A stretch of DNA of 64,000 bases from Phyto melanocephala (GCA_941918925.1 OW799234.1:40950412-41014411), one strand, 5' to 3'; counted from the first letter of the stretch, positions 11,851-23,650 are shown. The notes: generated by a model from the sequence alone, not told the origin. Numbers and translations: made by a program.

Positions 11851-12006
11851 TCTTTATTGAATAAATTGTTATGTTATGTTATTTAATGAATTTTTTTAAC
11901 GTTTTTTAATAACAAAATAATGTACTTTTTTTTCTTAAATGTACTGCTTTTTTTTCATCAATGTACTTTTTTTGTCAATTCCATATCTGGCTACCCTATT
12001 TCAATA

Positions 12007-12234
12007 TAAACATCTGCTTTCGAATCGTAGCCACCTTTTTTATTTCCCGGGATCCCGAAAAATAATCCCGGGAAATCGGGAAGATTAAAAAACTAAAATT
12101 CCCGGAAAATAACCCAATTTATAGCATAAAATGTATATGTTAGTTATTAACAGTAATCGCTATGCAATAATCTCCTTATACTAAAATATTAATCACTTTC
12201 GATATGCTAGTAAAATGTTTTCGTATTTAGTCTT
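12007..12234. other. Flank with CCCGGG cluster
   Basis: No gene. 12,047-12,110 holds CCCGGGATCCCG, ATCCCGGGAAATCGGG and CCCGG, strikingly GC-rich for this window and similar to the cluster at 5165-5232 on the other side of hAT. Confidence 0.5.
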
Positions 12235-12833
12235 TCAATGAAAGTGCAACTTCTATTTTTCAATATAGTCCTTTATTATTCCAAAATCTTTATTCATAGA
12301 GAAATTATATGAATTTGAGATAAACCATTATATGGAAGGTAGGCATTAAAGTGGGCGTGTCACCTAATTTTTTCGGCATAACAATGACTAGAAGGATACA
12401 TATATCCAAATTTCATCTTCATACCTATAATTTTGTCGGTTTTATGAGCTTTTAAATTTTATTAACAGTGGATAACGAGAAAAGTGCGTTTGGATACAAT
12501 TCCATATTATTCGATGTTAGAAGTACACGGTTTTTTTGACCTACTCTTGCTTTACGAGCTATAACTCTCTTCCTAATATTCCAGTTTAACCCATTTTCAA
12601 TACCAAACAAACCTTGTGTAACAGAAAGATTCTGGCAAAATTTGAGCCCGCTAGCTTTTTCGGTGCGACCTCTATCGTGCTTTTAACAAACGGACGGGCA
12701 TAGCTAGATCGTCATAAAATCAAACCCCGATTCAGAATATATATACTTTATGGGGTTTAAAATGGATATTTCGATATGTTACAAACGGAATGACAAAATG
12801 AATATACCTCGCCATTTTTTTGGTGGCGGGTAT
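12235..12833 (-). mobile_element. Long-type DINE-1-like repeat, 5' fragment
   Basis: On the minus strand it starts ATACCCGCCACC and matches the first ~750 bp of the long copy at 56,994-59,291, including the GACCTACTCTTG-related block and the GGGCGTG box. The 3' half is missing; similarity fades near 12,235. Confidence 0.7.
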
Positions 12834-12835
12834 AA

Positions 12836-12992
12836 AAATTTAAAAAATGATATAAAAAAAAATTAAAAAAGAAAAATAATAAAAATATAAATAATATATA
12901 AAATAAGAAAATAAAATAAAAAAATTTTTTTTTGGCTCAGGTGGGATTCGATGCCACTTCTACTCTAACCAGTATATATGTATGACTACACT
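12836..12992 (-). mobile_element. Short-type DINE fragment
   Basis: Reverse complement of the T-rich middle and the GGTTAGAG..GGCATCGAATCCCA block of the short DINE type. The adjoining long-type copy at 12,235-12,833 probably inserted into it. Confidence 0.55.
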
Positions 12993-13399
12993 TTTTTTTA
13001 TAGCATTTTCCAAAAAAAAGTTATTTGGCGGACCCTTAAGTTTACAGTTTTATTACAAAATTAAAAAACTTTTCGTTGTATTTACATTTTATGAATTTTT
13101 CTATTTTGTATATTAAATTTTTTTTTAATTTTTTCTTTTTTAAAAAATTATCAGAAAAATTAACAAATTATCTTGTTCTTATTTTTTTGTTCAATATACA
13201 TATACTAGAAAAATATATTTTTAAAAGTTTTTTAATACAAAAAAATGGATTACAAAAGGCTTGTTGTTATTAACGAAATTTAAAAAAGGGTGTTGTATGA
13301 CATCTTTCAAATGTTCAAAACGGTTTTACAATAAAGCAAGAACCCAAAAGACAAATTATATTTTTTTTCTTCACCCACATACATAGATTTGACTAATTA
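12993..13399. other. AT-rich spacer, nothing recognised
   Basis: Contains only a short low-complexity reading frame with no similarity that I can name. Confidence 0.4.
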
Positions 13400-15094
13400 C
13401 ACTGCTCTGCAAAAAATCATTTTTTGTCTTCCCATTTAATAAAACTATGTGGACTATATGGATTTTGACGCGCTAAGCTCAAATCCGTTGTCGGTTTTTT
13501 CCCAACAGATCGGGATTTTTTTATGGGCGTGGCAAATTTTTCCCCCTAAATTAGTCAGGTACGGAGACTTATTTCATCCTAACTCGAGAACCAGTCATCC
13601 GATTTTCTCTATCTCTTATTGTTTTGGAGTTATTTAGAAATTAATGGAGAGAAAAAATTTTTTCGTGCAAAATTCGTAATATTTTTCAATTTAAAAATGG
13701 AATTGAAAAAAATATAAGAAAAATATTCAACATTTTAAACTTTGTTCTGAGAACTACTTATCTTAAAAATAAAAAAAGCTGTAAATTATAAAAATCGGTT
13801 AAAAATGTAGATTTTATTGCCAATTTACCGCAGGTACCCAATATTGACCAAATATGTGTAATGCAGCAAACAACGTCAGAGTGGGCGCACTAAAGCGCCT
13901 TGTAGCATCAATGAATGGCAACTTTTTACTTCTATCTATTTTAGTACAACAAAAACAAGCAAAACAATTTGCCAGATTGTACTTTTGTAGCAACGCCTCG
14001 CTTAAAGCACCCACCCTGTCGTCACCCGTAGATAACTTCAAATTACAATAAAAAATCAAAATATTTACAGACTATTTTATTTAAAATAACACAAAAATTT
14101 TGTTAATAATTATAAATTTTTATTAAGGAAACATTGTTAAAAAAAAATTAGCTTAAGCTCCCATGCCCTTTTGTCCACATCATTCAATTTCGTTCTGAAG
14201 ACCTCGTCCTTCATAATTTGTCGTATTTGTGGACCTACAAATATGCCTTCTTTTACTTTAGCATCTCTGATTCTAGGAAATTTGCTCTTAATGTATAGAA
14301 AGGCTTCACCATCCTTGTTCATTGCTTTGACAAAATATTTTATTAGGCCTAGCTTTATATGAAGAGAAGAGTTTGTTCCTTTTGTTTTAAAGGCTCTTCT
14401 GCTACATTTTTTTTCCTGGAATAAAATTTACACTTTTCGGTCAAATTTTAACATTGTAGTGTTTTTTTTTGCGCGGCTATCCTATTCACATACGAAGCAA
14501 GAAAACTTCGTATATCCACTTTGCAATCCATTTAACATTGCTACGACTTTAAAATCTGCAGATTCCATGAGTAATGTGAATATTTAATTTTTTGTAGTAT
14601 CATCTTCATGCTACAATAGTTTTCTTTCATATTTCTTGCATACGCGAGTGGGACCAATGGAAATTTGTTCCCATTGTGAAGTAAAACCGCTTTCAAACTT
14701 GTCTTGGATGAATTAATAACAAGCCGCCAATCCTGAGATTTATGACTGAAACACAGTTGACGCAAAAGTCCATCAGCATTATCGCAAAATATCAAACCTT
14801 CCTCTTTGCTGAAATATATTAAAAAAGGTTGTTCTTTATTTTATTATCAAATAAAATAAATACAATTTTGTTACACATTTTTTGGTGTTTAATTTTTGAA
14901 AATCGGATGACTGGTTCTCGAGTTAGAATGAAATATGTCTCCGTACCTGACTAATTTCGGGGAAAAAATTTGCCACGCCCATAAAAAAAATCCCGATCTG
15001 ATGAAAAAAACCGACAACAGATTTGAGTTCAGCGCATCAAAATCCATATGTCCACATAGTTTTATTTAATGGAGGATTTTGCTGCTGAGCAGTG
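13400..15094 (-). mobile_element. CMC-type (Chapaev/CACTA-like) transposon, copy 1
   Basis: Ends CACTGCTCTGCA and TGCTGAGCAGTG are inverted, with long terminal inverted repeats (13,400 to about 13,650 against 14,890-15,094). A 3-bp repeat TTA flanks both ends (13,397-13,399; 15,095-15,097). CACTG termini with a 3-bp target site fit the CMC superfamily. The interior carries fragments of the transposase on the minus strand. The same family occurs at 60,896-63,322 in the other orientation. Confidence 0.75.
14137..14820 (-). pseudogene. CMC-type transposase fragment
   Basis: Two frames on the minus strand: 14,820-14,541 (LIFCDNADGLLRQLCFSHKS, SLKAVLLHNGNKFPLVPLAY, MKENYCSMKMIL) and 14,322-14,137 (KFPRIRDAKVKEGIFVGPQI, then MKDEVFRTKLNDV). 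The bases between them read as related sequence (VVAMLNGLQSG, then a C-x2-C region) with stops. This is the middle of a transposase widespread in insects. The N-terminal zinc-finger part, present at 61,716, and the C-terminal third are missing. Stops and frameshifts make it inactive. Confidence 0.75.
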
Positions 15095-15379
15095 TTATTA
15101 TCCATTAATTTTGTGTAGAAACTGATGTGGAAACCAAGACACTTTGATCGCAATACTGACAAGAGTAGTAAAATAACTAAAAGTGTACGTAGTAGACGAC
15201 TGTAAAAAAAGAAAATTATATATGTATATACTTTTTTGTTTCTAATTATTTTAATAAATAAAGGGAATAAACTAATATTTAAAATAAGGAAAATTATATG
15301 AAACATCTATTGTTGAAATAATACTTACTTTTATAAAAAAAAACGATATTTACAAATTTTTTTTCTTAAACGCTTAAAC

Positions 15380-15781
15380 GATTTTTTTTTCACAAAAACA
15401 ACAACATACATACATACAATCCCAGCTGAGCCAAAAAAAAATTTTTTATATTTTTTATATTTTTTTTAAACTTTTTTTTTATTTTGTATTTAATATATTA
15501 TTTATATTTTTATTATTTTTTCTTTTATTTTGTTTTTAATTTTTTTTGTTTTATATTTATAACATATATTTTAATTATTTTTTTTTAATTTTTTTAAAAT
15601 TTTTTTTATATTTTTTTTTTAACATACATACGCAAATTTATAATTTTACAATGGGATGTTTTTATATATATATGGTTTTTATAAGTATGTACGTATTTCA
15701 TATAAACTACTGTTATTGCATGACTTCACGTTGTGAAGGGTATATAAGATTCGGCACGGCCGAATATAGCGCTCTTACTTG
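15380..15781 (+). mobile_element. DINE-1-like repeat, 3' part
   Basis: Starts near the CAACATACATACATAC and CCCAGCTGAGCC blocks, passes a T-rich middle, then GTGAAGGGTATATAAG, the hairpin TTCGGCACGGCCGAA and the terminal GCGCTCTTACTTG. The 5' start is missing. Confidence 0.75.
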
Positions 15782-15844
15782 TTTAATCTCCTTTAGGAAA
15801 AACACGTTGGGTTTTTTTAAGAATCCCTTTGACACCTGATCAAT

Positions 15845-17708
15845 CTATAAAAAAGAATTACTCTGATATTGTAATTCTTCAAGATTTTGTTTTTTAAGTA
15901 TGTAGCCAGCTACGTATTCCAACCCATCCTCTTGAAGAATTCCGATTTTATCTTCATTTGCTTCATGGAGATCTTCAAAAACTTCGACAAGTACCTCCTC
16001 GAATAAATCATGCGTTTTTTCCACATTTTCAGACGTATCTAACGCGCTGTTAATATTTAAAAATTCTGTTGAATCAACTTGTACATTTCCATTGCCGTTC
16101 AAGAGCTCTGTATTTCTTGCTAAATATACTTATGCATAAAAAAATAAAAAATTAATATTATTAATAAAATTTAATGTTATGTTTCATACTTACCAACAAT
16201 GTATTTTCTAAGTCTGTATTTGAAATTTTTAGGAGATGGGTGGTTGTTTAACCCACCTGTGCTACGTAAAGCCCCAAAGAAATGTTCCAATACATCTTGG
16301 TTTAAACGATTGGTAACTATGTAAGACATATTGTACTTCTGTTCATACTGGTGTAGCATTATATTATTATGCTTTTTTGAAAAGGTTCTAAGCTTTTATA
16401 ATTAACGTTTCTTTTTGCACATCGAGTGTAATTCCATACGGCTCCTATAAAAAATATTATTTGAATTGAATTTGTTTTAACACGCAAAATTTTACCTTGC
16501 CAGGGTAAGTAAATGTACTTAATGTTGAATTGTGAACATCAAACCAATCATTCACAAGTTGAATAAAGTCTGCGGTTGGAATCGGGTTATACAAATCCAA
16601 TCCTAGACAGTAACAACGTCTAATCGCATTAGCCGTTGTATGCGAAAAAAGTTGTGTAGCCAGTTTGACTTTTTGACGACCTAAAAGTGTTGAGTCTTAA
16701 ATAAGATAATAAAAGTTTATTTACCTGGCCCTTTTACGCAGAACAGTTCCTCGGGTATTTTGAAAGCTATAGACACATCAGATTGTGACGTGTGCTTCAG
16801 AATATCTACTATGGTGCGTGCAGTGATATTTTTATCTTCAAACTTTAAACCCGAATCCAGAAATTGATTCCGAATGAGTTTAACTAAATGGGGCACACCT
16901 GCAAACGCAAACACTTTTTGGTCTGCGCTTACAGGACTGGTGAACCAAGGTTTATCTAAAGATAATTGTGTGGAAAAATTCCGATTATAAACTGTTGAAT
17001 ATTTTTGTTTTGTTTGTTCTTATTTGTAGTGTTTAAAATCTGACTAAATTAGTGGACAAATACCTTATTTATCTTGTAAACCTATGATATTATCTTAACA
17101 ATAATATTAACTTAATATCTTAATTAAACCAGATTGATACTCTTAAATTAAAAATTTTTAAGAATTTAAATCAAAAAGTTAAAACATTTTAAAAATTAAC
17201 ATAGTATTAAAACCAAATTAAAAAATCTTAATAATAAATGGTTAAACCGAATAAAAAATCTGAATACTAAATAATTAAACCGAACTAAAACACTTAATAT
17301 TAACGTTCATAAAAAAATTTTTTTAATGTGAAACGAATTAAGAAATCTTAATATTAAATATTTAAAACAAAATTTTTTTAATTACCCTTTTATATCCGAA
17401 GAAGTAAGCTATGAAGATATATCGGTGTCAATTTAAAATGCCCTTGTTTTTTAGTGTAAGAAGTGGTGTGATTGTGTTATTGAAGGATTTTAGGTGTTTT
17501 TATGTACATACATATATAACTAACCTACTGAAACACTTAAATCATTCCACAACTTACGGTTTGCTGGCCCTAAGTCACTGACTGTAGCCACCACTGGGAA
17601 GCCTGCATCATGCAGCTTGAGAATGACTTCCTCCAAAAGCTTCTTAGTCATTTTACAATCGAAACTGTAAAAAACTGGTTGCTTTCATGACTTTCGGCTT
17701 TGAGTCGT
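15845..17708 (-). pseudogene. P-element/THAP9-type transposase, C-terminal half
   Basis: Minus-strand pieces in order: KQPVFYSFDCKMTKKLL and FPVVATVSDLGPANRKLW (17,700-17,550); KPWFTSPVSADQKVFAF, PHLVKLIRNQFLDSGL (16,970-16,717); QKVKLATQLFSHTTANAIRR (about 16,680-16,600); YIVTNRLNQDVLEHFFGALR (16,359-16,177); and an acidic tail with EDGLEYVAGYILKK. These are landmark blocks of P-type transposases. Introns are plausible at about 16,726-16,682 and 16,500-16,445. A ~550-bp AT-rich block of degenerate 35-50 bp repeats (16,990-17,540) interrupts it. The expected Trp before KQPVF is a TGA stop. The matching N-terminal half is at 54,777-55,557. Confidence 0.85.
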
Positions 17709-17765
17709 TTTTTCAATATTCATAGTGAGTCATTAAGTGCATATAAACAACAACAAAAACATAAA

Positions 17766-17893
17766 CAGGGGCTCAATTCTCGTTCTGTGAAATAAAAAAG
17801 TTTTTGCATAGCAAAGGGTATGGTGGCACCATATGATATTACACACAAAAACTTTTCATTTCATAGTTTCATAGAACGAGAATTGATACCCTG
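17766..17893. repeat. Short inverted-repeat element (hairpin)
   Basis: CAGGGGCTCAATTCTCGTTC at the left is inverted at the right (GAACGAGAATTGATACCCTG), giving arms of about 45 bp around a short loop. CAGGG ends are typical of small hAT-like MITEs, but no 8-bp target duplication is evident. Confidence 0.65.
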
Positions 17894-18667
17894 CTCTCAT
17901 TTGTATGAAGAATAAACAATGTTGCCAGGTCGGAGAGTGAACAAAATTTTTTGGCCGCCAGAAAATTTGCAATGTTACAATGTGTAATATACAATTTTTG
18001 CAAGTATTACTATTTAATTTTTAAATAAATTTAACTGATTATGGCCTTTAGGCTAAGTTTTGGTTGACTTCTATAATAAGAGGCGAGCAATAACAGTTAT
18101 TTTGTGTTTTTTATTTTCATGTTTAAACTTTTCGCAGCAAATTTAAAAACTGCGTTCTTAGGTGCTCATTTAAATTTGAAAGATAATACGCAAAAAACAA
18201 AATCTCTTAAACAGACATCAAAGCAAGCACTTTATTTTTGCTTGTTGTTTTTGTATTACTTTGTTAAACAATCCACAATTATTATTAAAAATATTTTTTT
18301 TGTTATCTGGCAGGCCTAGTTAAAACACACAACTTCATAATGACTACGCGAGTCATACGTGCTTTTCGTCGTCTTTTTATCTTGCATGAACGACAATAGC
18401 AATCAACTGAGTCATACGTGTTGATGAATATGAGTACTGTAAGTACCTTTCATTTAAAAGTGCGTATAAGTAGTAAAGACTTTTCAATAAGTTTGAATGC
18501 GTATAAATCAACGAAATAATGAATTATGATTCAAGTTGACCTACTCTGCAGCCACACGTTCAAGTTTTTCTGTCAAGTTTTTCACACATACTACTTGTCA
18601 AAATTAATTTAAATTGATTGCTGTGACGTAGGCTGCACGCAATCTTAAAGCAATTTTATTATTCAAA
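17894..18667. other. AT-rich spacer upstream of Harbinger gene
   Basis: No coding region recognised. GAGTCATACGTG occurs twice (near 18,349 and 18,411). It may include the 5' end of the Harbinger element, but I could not define its terminus. Confidence 0.35.
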
Positions 18668-19289
18668 ATGTCTTTGTCAAGAAAACAACTAAAAATGGTT
18701 GCTTCGCTGAAAGTGTTGCAAGAATGTAAGAATCTGCTAGAAAAGGAAAAAACGAGCTGATATGAAAATATTGGATGAAACCATTATTAGTAACAAGGTT
18801 TGTAAATTGTCTGAAAATTTTTACATATGGTTGAATATAATACTTTTTATTAAGGGTGGAACACGATTTGGAGGCGCATTTATTAATCGGACTGGTATGG
18901 GAAAACGACGATAGCGACTTCAGAAATTTTACTCGTATTAGTGTGAATAAGTTTGAAGGTCTGTTAAATATGGTAAAAGATATAAATAGTTAACTGAGCT
19001 GTAATCAAATGTAACACTTGTTTTTATCTATAACTAGGTGCACAATCGTCTAAAGAAAAGTGACACAGCAATGCGAACAGCTATTACACCACGAGTAAAC
19101 TTATGTATTACTTTAAGGTACATAGCTACTGGGGACTCTGACAAGTCGTTGGAGTTTTTGTCAAGGGTTTCTAGGAATACAATAGGCGCCTTTGTGCCTG
19201 AAGCCTTAGAAACTATTTATAAAAGCCTTCAAATAAGTGTTTAAAAAAAGTTAGTACAATTTTGTTAATAATATACAATTTATTCAGGC

Positions 19290-19493
19290 ATGTGATGGAA
19301 ATCGAAAACGAAATAATTTTAGAAGTCGTTTCTTTAATAATATTTCTGTATTAAAAGTATTTTGTCACAAACGTTATATACATAAATATTTTTTTATATT
19401 AAAAATTATTTTATAACAAAAATTAGAAAAATTTTATTCAAAGAGTATTGAAACGAACTTTAAAAATTGCTTCGTTTTCGATTTCCATCACAT
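19290..19493. mobile_element. MITE with ATGTGATGGAAATCG ends
   Basis: ATGTGATGGAAATCGAAAAC at the left is inverted at the right end (ending CCATCACAT); the inverted match spans about 43 bp on each side. No coding sequence. It sits where the Harbinger DDE core should be. The target duplication is not clear. Confidence 0.7.
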
Positions 19494-19658
19494 ACCGTAT
19501 TAATTTTCTTAATTGCTTTTCCAACAGCAACAATTTGTTTTATATGTTTGTTTATTAAAAAACGATTTATTTAAAAAAAAAAATTAATAAAAGATAAAAA
19601 AAAAACAAAACGAGATCATTCAATTAAAAGGAAACAATAACAAAATATGATAATTTAT

Positions 19659-19748
19659 CAGCCCAATTATGAATATCAGCACGAAATTTTTCCTTTTCAC
19701 ACTTTGACCGATAATCCGGTCATGGAATTTGTATTCATAATTGGGCTG
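19659..19748. mobile_element. 90-bp MITE with CAGCCCAATTATGAATA ends
   Basis: Inverted ends CAGCCCAATTATGAATA / TATTCATAATTGGGCTG with TAT directly outside both (19,656-19,658; 19,749-19,751). Small size and a 3-bp flank fit a Harbinger-type MITE. Confidence 0.75.
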
Positions 19749-20389
19749 TATGTGTATTAAAAATAAATTAAAAAAATAGTTAACAGTCTTCCTCTATGAT
19801 GTCATCGTCATCAATTGTGTAAAACAAAGCATCACTGGATGTTTCTGCCACTGTTCCAATATTTCTCTTTAATATAAAAAATATATATGTATGTATATGT
19901 ATGTTATAAATGCTTGTGTGTTGATAGGTCGGCTGTCTAATAGGTTCCGCATATTTCACAGACCTATCGAAGTACAACCAAAAACCGTGGACGCTATTGT
20001 GAAGGCTTGTTGTGCTCTCCACAATTACAAAGCCTAAAATGACAACAGCAGCAACAGAACCGGCAGAAAATTTGATTGTGGAAGCGTTTTCCGCAATCGG
20101 AAATAAGAACCACAATACATATAAGTATGCGTGCAGAACTAGGGATGAATTGTCAAGATACTTGACAACATTTGTAAATGTTGATTTTCAGTGGCAAAAA
20201 ATCAATATAAAATAAAACTACTCAGTCAGAAATTGCCTGCTTTGCCAACGCTATATAAAACAATCGGCCAAGGCCAAAATGATGTTATCATTCTCGTGTT
20301 GACACAATACTATAATAGTAGACGTCTAACGTTATGCCAACGCTTGAACCACCTTAAGAAATGCTCAAAATGTCTGTTTTATTTATAAA

Positions 20390-20696
20390 CTTACATGGTT
20401 AGAATTGTCAACAGTTTTCCTACGAATTAAAGTTGCGTCAAGAAAAGCCATCTCATTATACCAAAACACACTTATAGACATAATATAGTCTGTCTCGCAT
20501 CCAGATTTTTTGCTTTTTTCAACTTTAGATATTTCTGCACTGTAGGCAGATAAGCAGCAATAGATTCATAAGCCTTCATTATTAAATCATTTCGTCTATA
20601 TGATGAAAGATTTATATTCCAAAGAATTTCATGGCTTCTGTATAGCTCAATGAATCGCAACACATCATTACACTTATTATTTTTATTCACAAACAT
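20390..20696 (-). pseudogene. MADF-domain protein, Harbinger partner
   Basis: From ATG at 20,696: FIELYRSHEILWNINLSSYR, then MKAYESIAAYLP, the first helices of a MADF domain. The frame shifts near 20,500 and continues as a tryptophan/tyrosine-rich end (FWYNEMAFLDATL) typical of MADF proteins. In insect PIF/Harbinger elements a Myb/MADF protein helps the transposase bind DNA; its position directly after the transposase C-terminus and in opposite orientation supports that role here. Central MADF helices are degraded (KKAKNL region). Inactive; assignment of the domain is fairly secure. Confidence 0.7.
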
Positions 20697-20884
20697 TATA
20701 AATTATATTTAATTTAATTAAAATTGCGGCAGAATATTTGTAAAACACAAAACAATAAATTATGGCGGCAGAATATGTAAAAAAAAAAAAAAAAAATTCA
20801 TTCCAACAATTACACTCAGCTGTTTTCTTGACTGTAAATTGAAACATTCCATGGAAAGGGAATTTCAAAATCAAATTCTATAAG

Positions 20885-23380
20885 TATGAGTGTTGGTTGG
20901 TTGGTTACCGTGGTAGTTCGCTGCATGCAAACAGTCAAGTAGAGTCTGTATGACTCCGTATTGACAGGACCACATCACTCGTCAGCTCCAATGTATCTCA
21001 GAATAAATCCAAGAGTAGGTAAGATACTAGATCCATCCCGTGGCCGTGAGGTATCTCAGTAGATAATTCAGTCCAACTTCAGATATCGCAGAGAGGCCAT
21101 CTAGTACATGTTTGCCCAGAAATTTGTGTCTTTTAGCCGCCAGTGCAGGACATTCGAAGAGAAGGTGGAAAACCGGTTCCTCCTTCTCTCTATCCCGACA
21201 GCTGCGACAATGGTCGTTCGATGGAAGTCCGAGTCGACTTGCATGTTTGCCTAACATCCAGCGACCCGTCAATACCGCCAGCAATCTCGATATGTCCCTC
21301 CGACTTCGACTAGTAAGTTGCAATGTACGCCTTGCATCAAAAGAGGGCCACGTAAGCCGTGCCACCTTACACGTGCTCAGCACACGCCATCTGTCATCGG
21401 CCTTCCGGAGGAAGTGTCTAGAGATTCTGCTTTTAATAATCCCTAACGGAATCGCAACTGCACTTGCGATAGAGATATCCAAAGCAGATCCTCTCCTGGC
21501 TAGCTGATCACCCCGCTCGTTACCATAGTGGCCCTTATGCGCAGGAACCCAAACTAGAGTAACGTCAGCCCGTTGACCAAGCCTTGACAGTTCCTTTCTA
21601 CATTGGCCAACTGAATTAGAAGTAGTAATGTATGACCTGAGTGACAAGAGTGCCGCCTGACTGTCGACAAATATACCAATACTCCCGTGGATATTCCTGT
21701 CATTCAGTATCTTACATGCCTCCCTGATAGCAAGTATTTCCGCCTGAAATACGCTGCAGTCATCCGGAAAGAGAGCTCAATCTCCGGTCCATCAGAGAAA
21801 ACACCGGATCCAACACCACATTCCAGTAGAGATCCTAGTGTCAAAGCTTCCCAAAAGGTAACCCCATTCCACTCTCTCCTGGAGGGAATAAGAACCCTGT
21901 ATACCCTATCAAAATCCATGTAGGGCGAAACATAGTCAGAGGGTTGATTTAAGCCCGAAGGCAGCGTGACCAATAGCCTTGCATGGCCATACGTCCTCGA
22001 TCTCCAACAACCAGATGCATTAAGCCTCACCGCACTACTTGCGGATGTGGCCAATATATGAATATCAATGGGAACGAGATACAACATAGTGTTCAGCGCT
22101 TCTGAAGGACTAGTTCGCATCGCACCTGTCATCCCAATGCACGCCGATCTCTGTACTCTATACAGAGATCTTCACCATGTGCTGGACGTTCAGTTTCTAT
22201 GACAATTTAGAGTCCAGGATAATACCCAGATATTTCGCAGTTCCCCAACCTCGGTGGTCTGAAGCTCGGAATCTTGGTCTATGTTGTGAACAGTACCAGT
22301 TCCGTTTTGCTTGGGCTTTCCATTAGACCACTGTCCGTGGCCCAGTTTCTTAGTAATCTCAAGGCATCGGACATGATATCACTAATCACGTCCGGAAGCA
22401 GTCCCGATGCTAGTATCACAACATCGTCCGCATAAGCCACGACCTTTATTAATCTATTGTCCAGTTCAATAAGAATCGAGTTAACAACAATAAGCCAAAG
22501 CAGTGGAGAGATCACACCGCCCTGAGGTGAACCTCTTTCCACTAGCCTTGACATTGTGCTGTTACCAAGATTAGCAATAACCACTCTTGTGCTCAGCATG
22601 GACACTAGCCAGTTGCTGATGTACTCCTCAACCTCCAGACCAGTGAGGGCATGTTGAATTGCAAGGGTGGTTACGTTATTGAAGGCCCATTTTATATCCA
22701 AGAAGGCTGCCATAGTATACTACCCGAATTCGAGAGACCTCTCTATAGTCCCCACGACCTCATGTAGAGCCGTCTCCGTAGAGCGTCCCTTAAGATAGGC
22801 ATGCTGACTACCCGAGAAACGCGTCGTTCCCTCCAGTCGCTGCCTGATATGAGAGTCGATGAGTGTTTTAAGCTGAAAAGATAAAAGGCTAATCGGACGA
22901 AAGTCTTTCGCACCATCATGACTTCTCCTGCCGATCTTCGGAATAAAAACGATCCTGACCTTTCTCCAATTCTCAGGAATATAATTTAGAGATAGATAGA
23001 GCATGAAAATCCTCTGGAGCCAGGGAATAACACATCCCTTGGCACTCTGCAACATAAGTACGTGGCAGAATTCCGTCAGGTCCAGGTGATTTATATGGGG
23101 AGAAACTATCAATCGCCCACAAGATTCCCTTGTAAGAGAATAAGTTCCCATCGACTACAGAATGGGTCTTATTCGCACTCACGATTCCCGTATCAACCTC
23201 CCTGCATCCCGGATAGTGAGTGTTCATAAGGATATCAAGGGATTCAGCCGAAGATTCAGACCAGGAATCATCCTTCCTACGGCTACCACGATTTGCTCTC
23301 ATAACATTTATTAAAGGCCCTACGTGTTTCCCTCCGAAGGTTAGAGAGCTCCGAGCTCCACCATGGAGGGAAGGTTTTCC
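20885..23380 (-). mobile_element. 5'-truncated LINE, I superfamily (LOA-like)
   Basis: The 3' end lies near 20,885 with a CCAACCAACCAA tail on the minus strand. It is markedly more GC-rich than its surroundings. RT and RNase H are present; the upstream endonuclease and ORF1 are missing. The 5' break at about 23,380 abuts the CCCACTATCGG-type inverted terminus. Confidence 0.8.
21027..23380 (-). pseudogene. LINE ORF2: reverse transcriptase and RNase H, broken
   Basis: Minus-strand blocks in order: YKSPGPDGILP (about 23,090); WRKVRIVFIPKIG, KDFRPISLLSFQLKTLIDSH, QHAYLKGRSTETALHEVVG (23,000-22,740); RT motif A FLDIKWAFNNV (22,705), SPQGGVISPLLW (22,540), catalytic YADD in VVAYADDVVIL (22,440). 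RNase H follows: VFQAEILAIREA, then VPAHKGHYGNERGDQLARRG (21,560-21,500). A C-terminal zinc-binding CRSCRDREKEEPVFHLLFEC ends the protein at 21,027. RT plus RNase H with this block style fits the I/LOA/R1 group; LOA is my best guess. Frameshifts occur near 22,720, 22,140-22,280 and 21,770. Confidence 0.85.
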
Positions 23381-23650
23381 TAAAGCTAGGATCCCACTAT
23401 CGGTACAATGTACCGATTTTCGTCGCATTTCATGTGCGGATAATGTGAACGCAAAATTTTTTGGAAAATGCGACGATCTGCGCCGAAATCGTGCTGACTA
23501 TGGATAATCAAAATCAACTCTGATGTGCCGATAATGTGAACACTATTGTGCACAACATCGAACCAATAAATTGCTAAATATGCGCCGATTTTTGTCGGCC
23601 ACTTGTGCGCCGACTAAAGTGACCGATAAACGCCGATATACATACTAGAA
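23381..23650. repeat. Left terminus of an unclassified element (CCCACTATCGG type)
   Basis: Starts around AGGATCCCACTATCGG, then ATGTACCGATTTTCGTCG. Motifs of the form CCGATAATGTGAAC recur (23,437; 23,528). The inverted counterpart lies at 54,480-54,660. Between them, after removing the Gypsy nest and piggyBac, about 1.45 kb of sequence would remain. Confidence 0.55.

Larger units (their letters stand above)
5914..11998 (+). mobile_element. hAT transposon, rearranged, with 8-bp target duplication
   Basis: Left end TAGGCTTGCCAGACGTACTT; right end, read inward, TAGGGTAGCCAGATATGG. The 8-bp sequence TTTCAATA lies immediately outside both ends (5906-5913 and 11,999-12,006), the target length expected for hAT. 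Subterminal GTACTTTTTT motifs repeat near both ends. Inside are a decayed transposase gene (7076-9021), a foldback element (9110-9862) and a partial second copy of the element body (about 10,095-11,850) made by tandem duplication with loss of the transposase region. Confidence 0.88.
18668..20213 (+). pseudogene. PIF/Harbinger transposase (HARBI1-like), catalytic core lost
   Basis: Start ATG at 18,668 (MSLSRKQLKMVASLKVL). Exon 1 ends near 18,802 with donor AAG|GTTTGT; exon 2 18,854-18,972 (DFRNFTRISVNKFEGLLNM); exon 3 from 19,038 (RTAITPRVNLCITLRYIATG and SLEFLSRVSRNTIGAFVPE), the usual HARBI1 N-terminal helices. The C-terminus reappears at about 19,929-20,213 (FHRPIEVQPKTVDAIVKACC, ALHNY, and RDELSRYLTTF...FQWQKI). 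The DDE core between them is gone, replaced by AT-rich sequence and two MITEs. Exon 1 also has a one-base shift. A MADF gene of the kind that partners insect Harbinger transposases follows, convergent. Confidence 0.82.

Noticed and set aside
13854..14059. Overlapping frames on both strands, also seen at 63,054-63,236
   Set aside because: This is the subterminal inverted-repeat region of the CMC-like element, not coding.
19780..20115. Minus-strand frame ending in an acidic tail (IDDDDIIEEDC)
   Set aside because: It overlaps the Harbinger transposase C-terminus on the plus strand, which has clear family motifs; the acidic end has no support.
21112..21507. Plus-strand frame inside the LINE
   Set aside because: Antisense shadow of the RNase H and zinc region of LINE ORF2.
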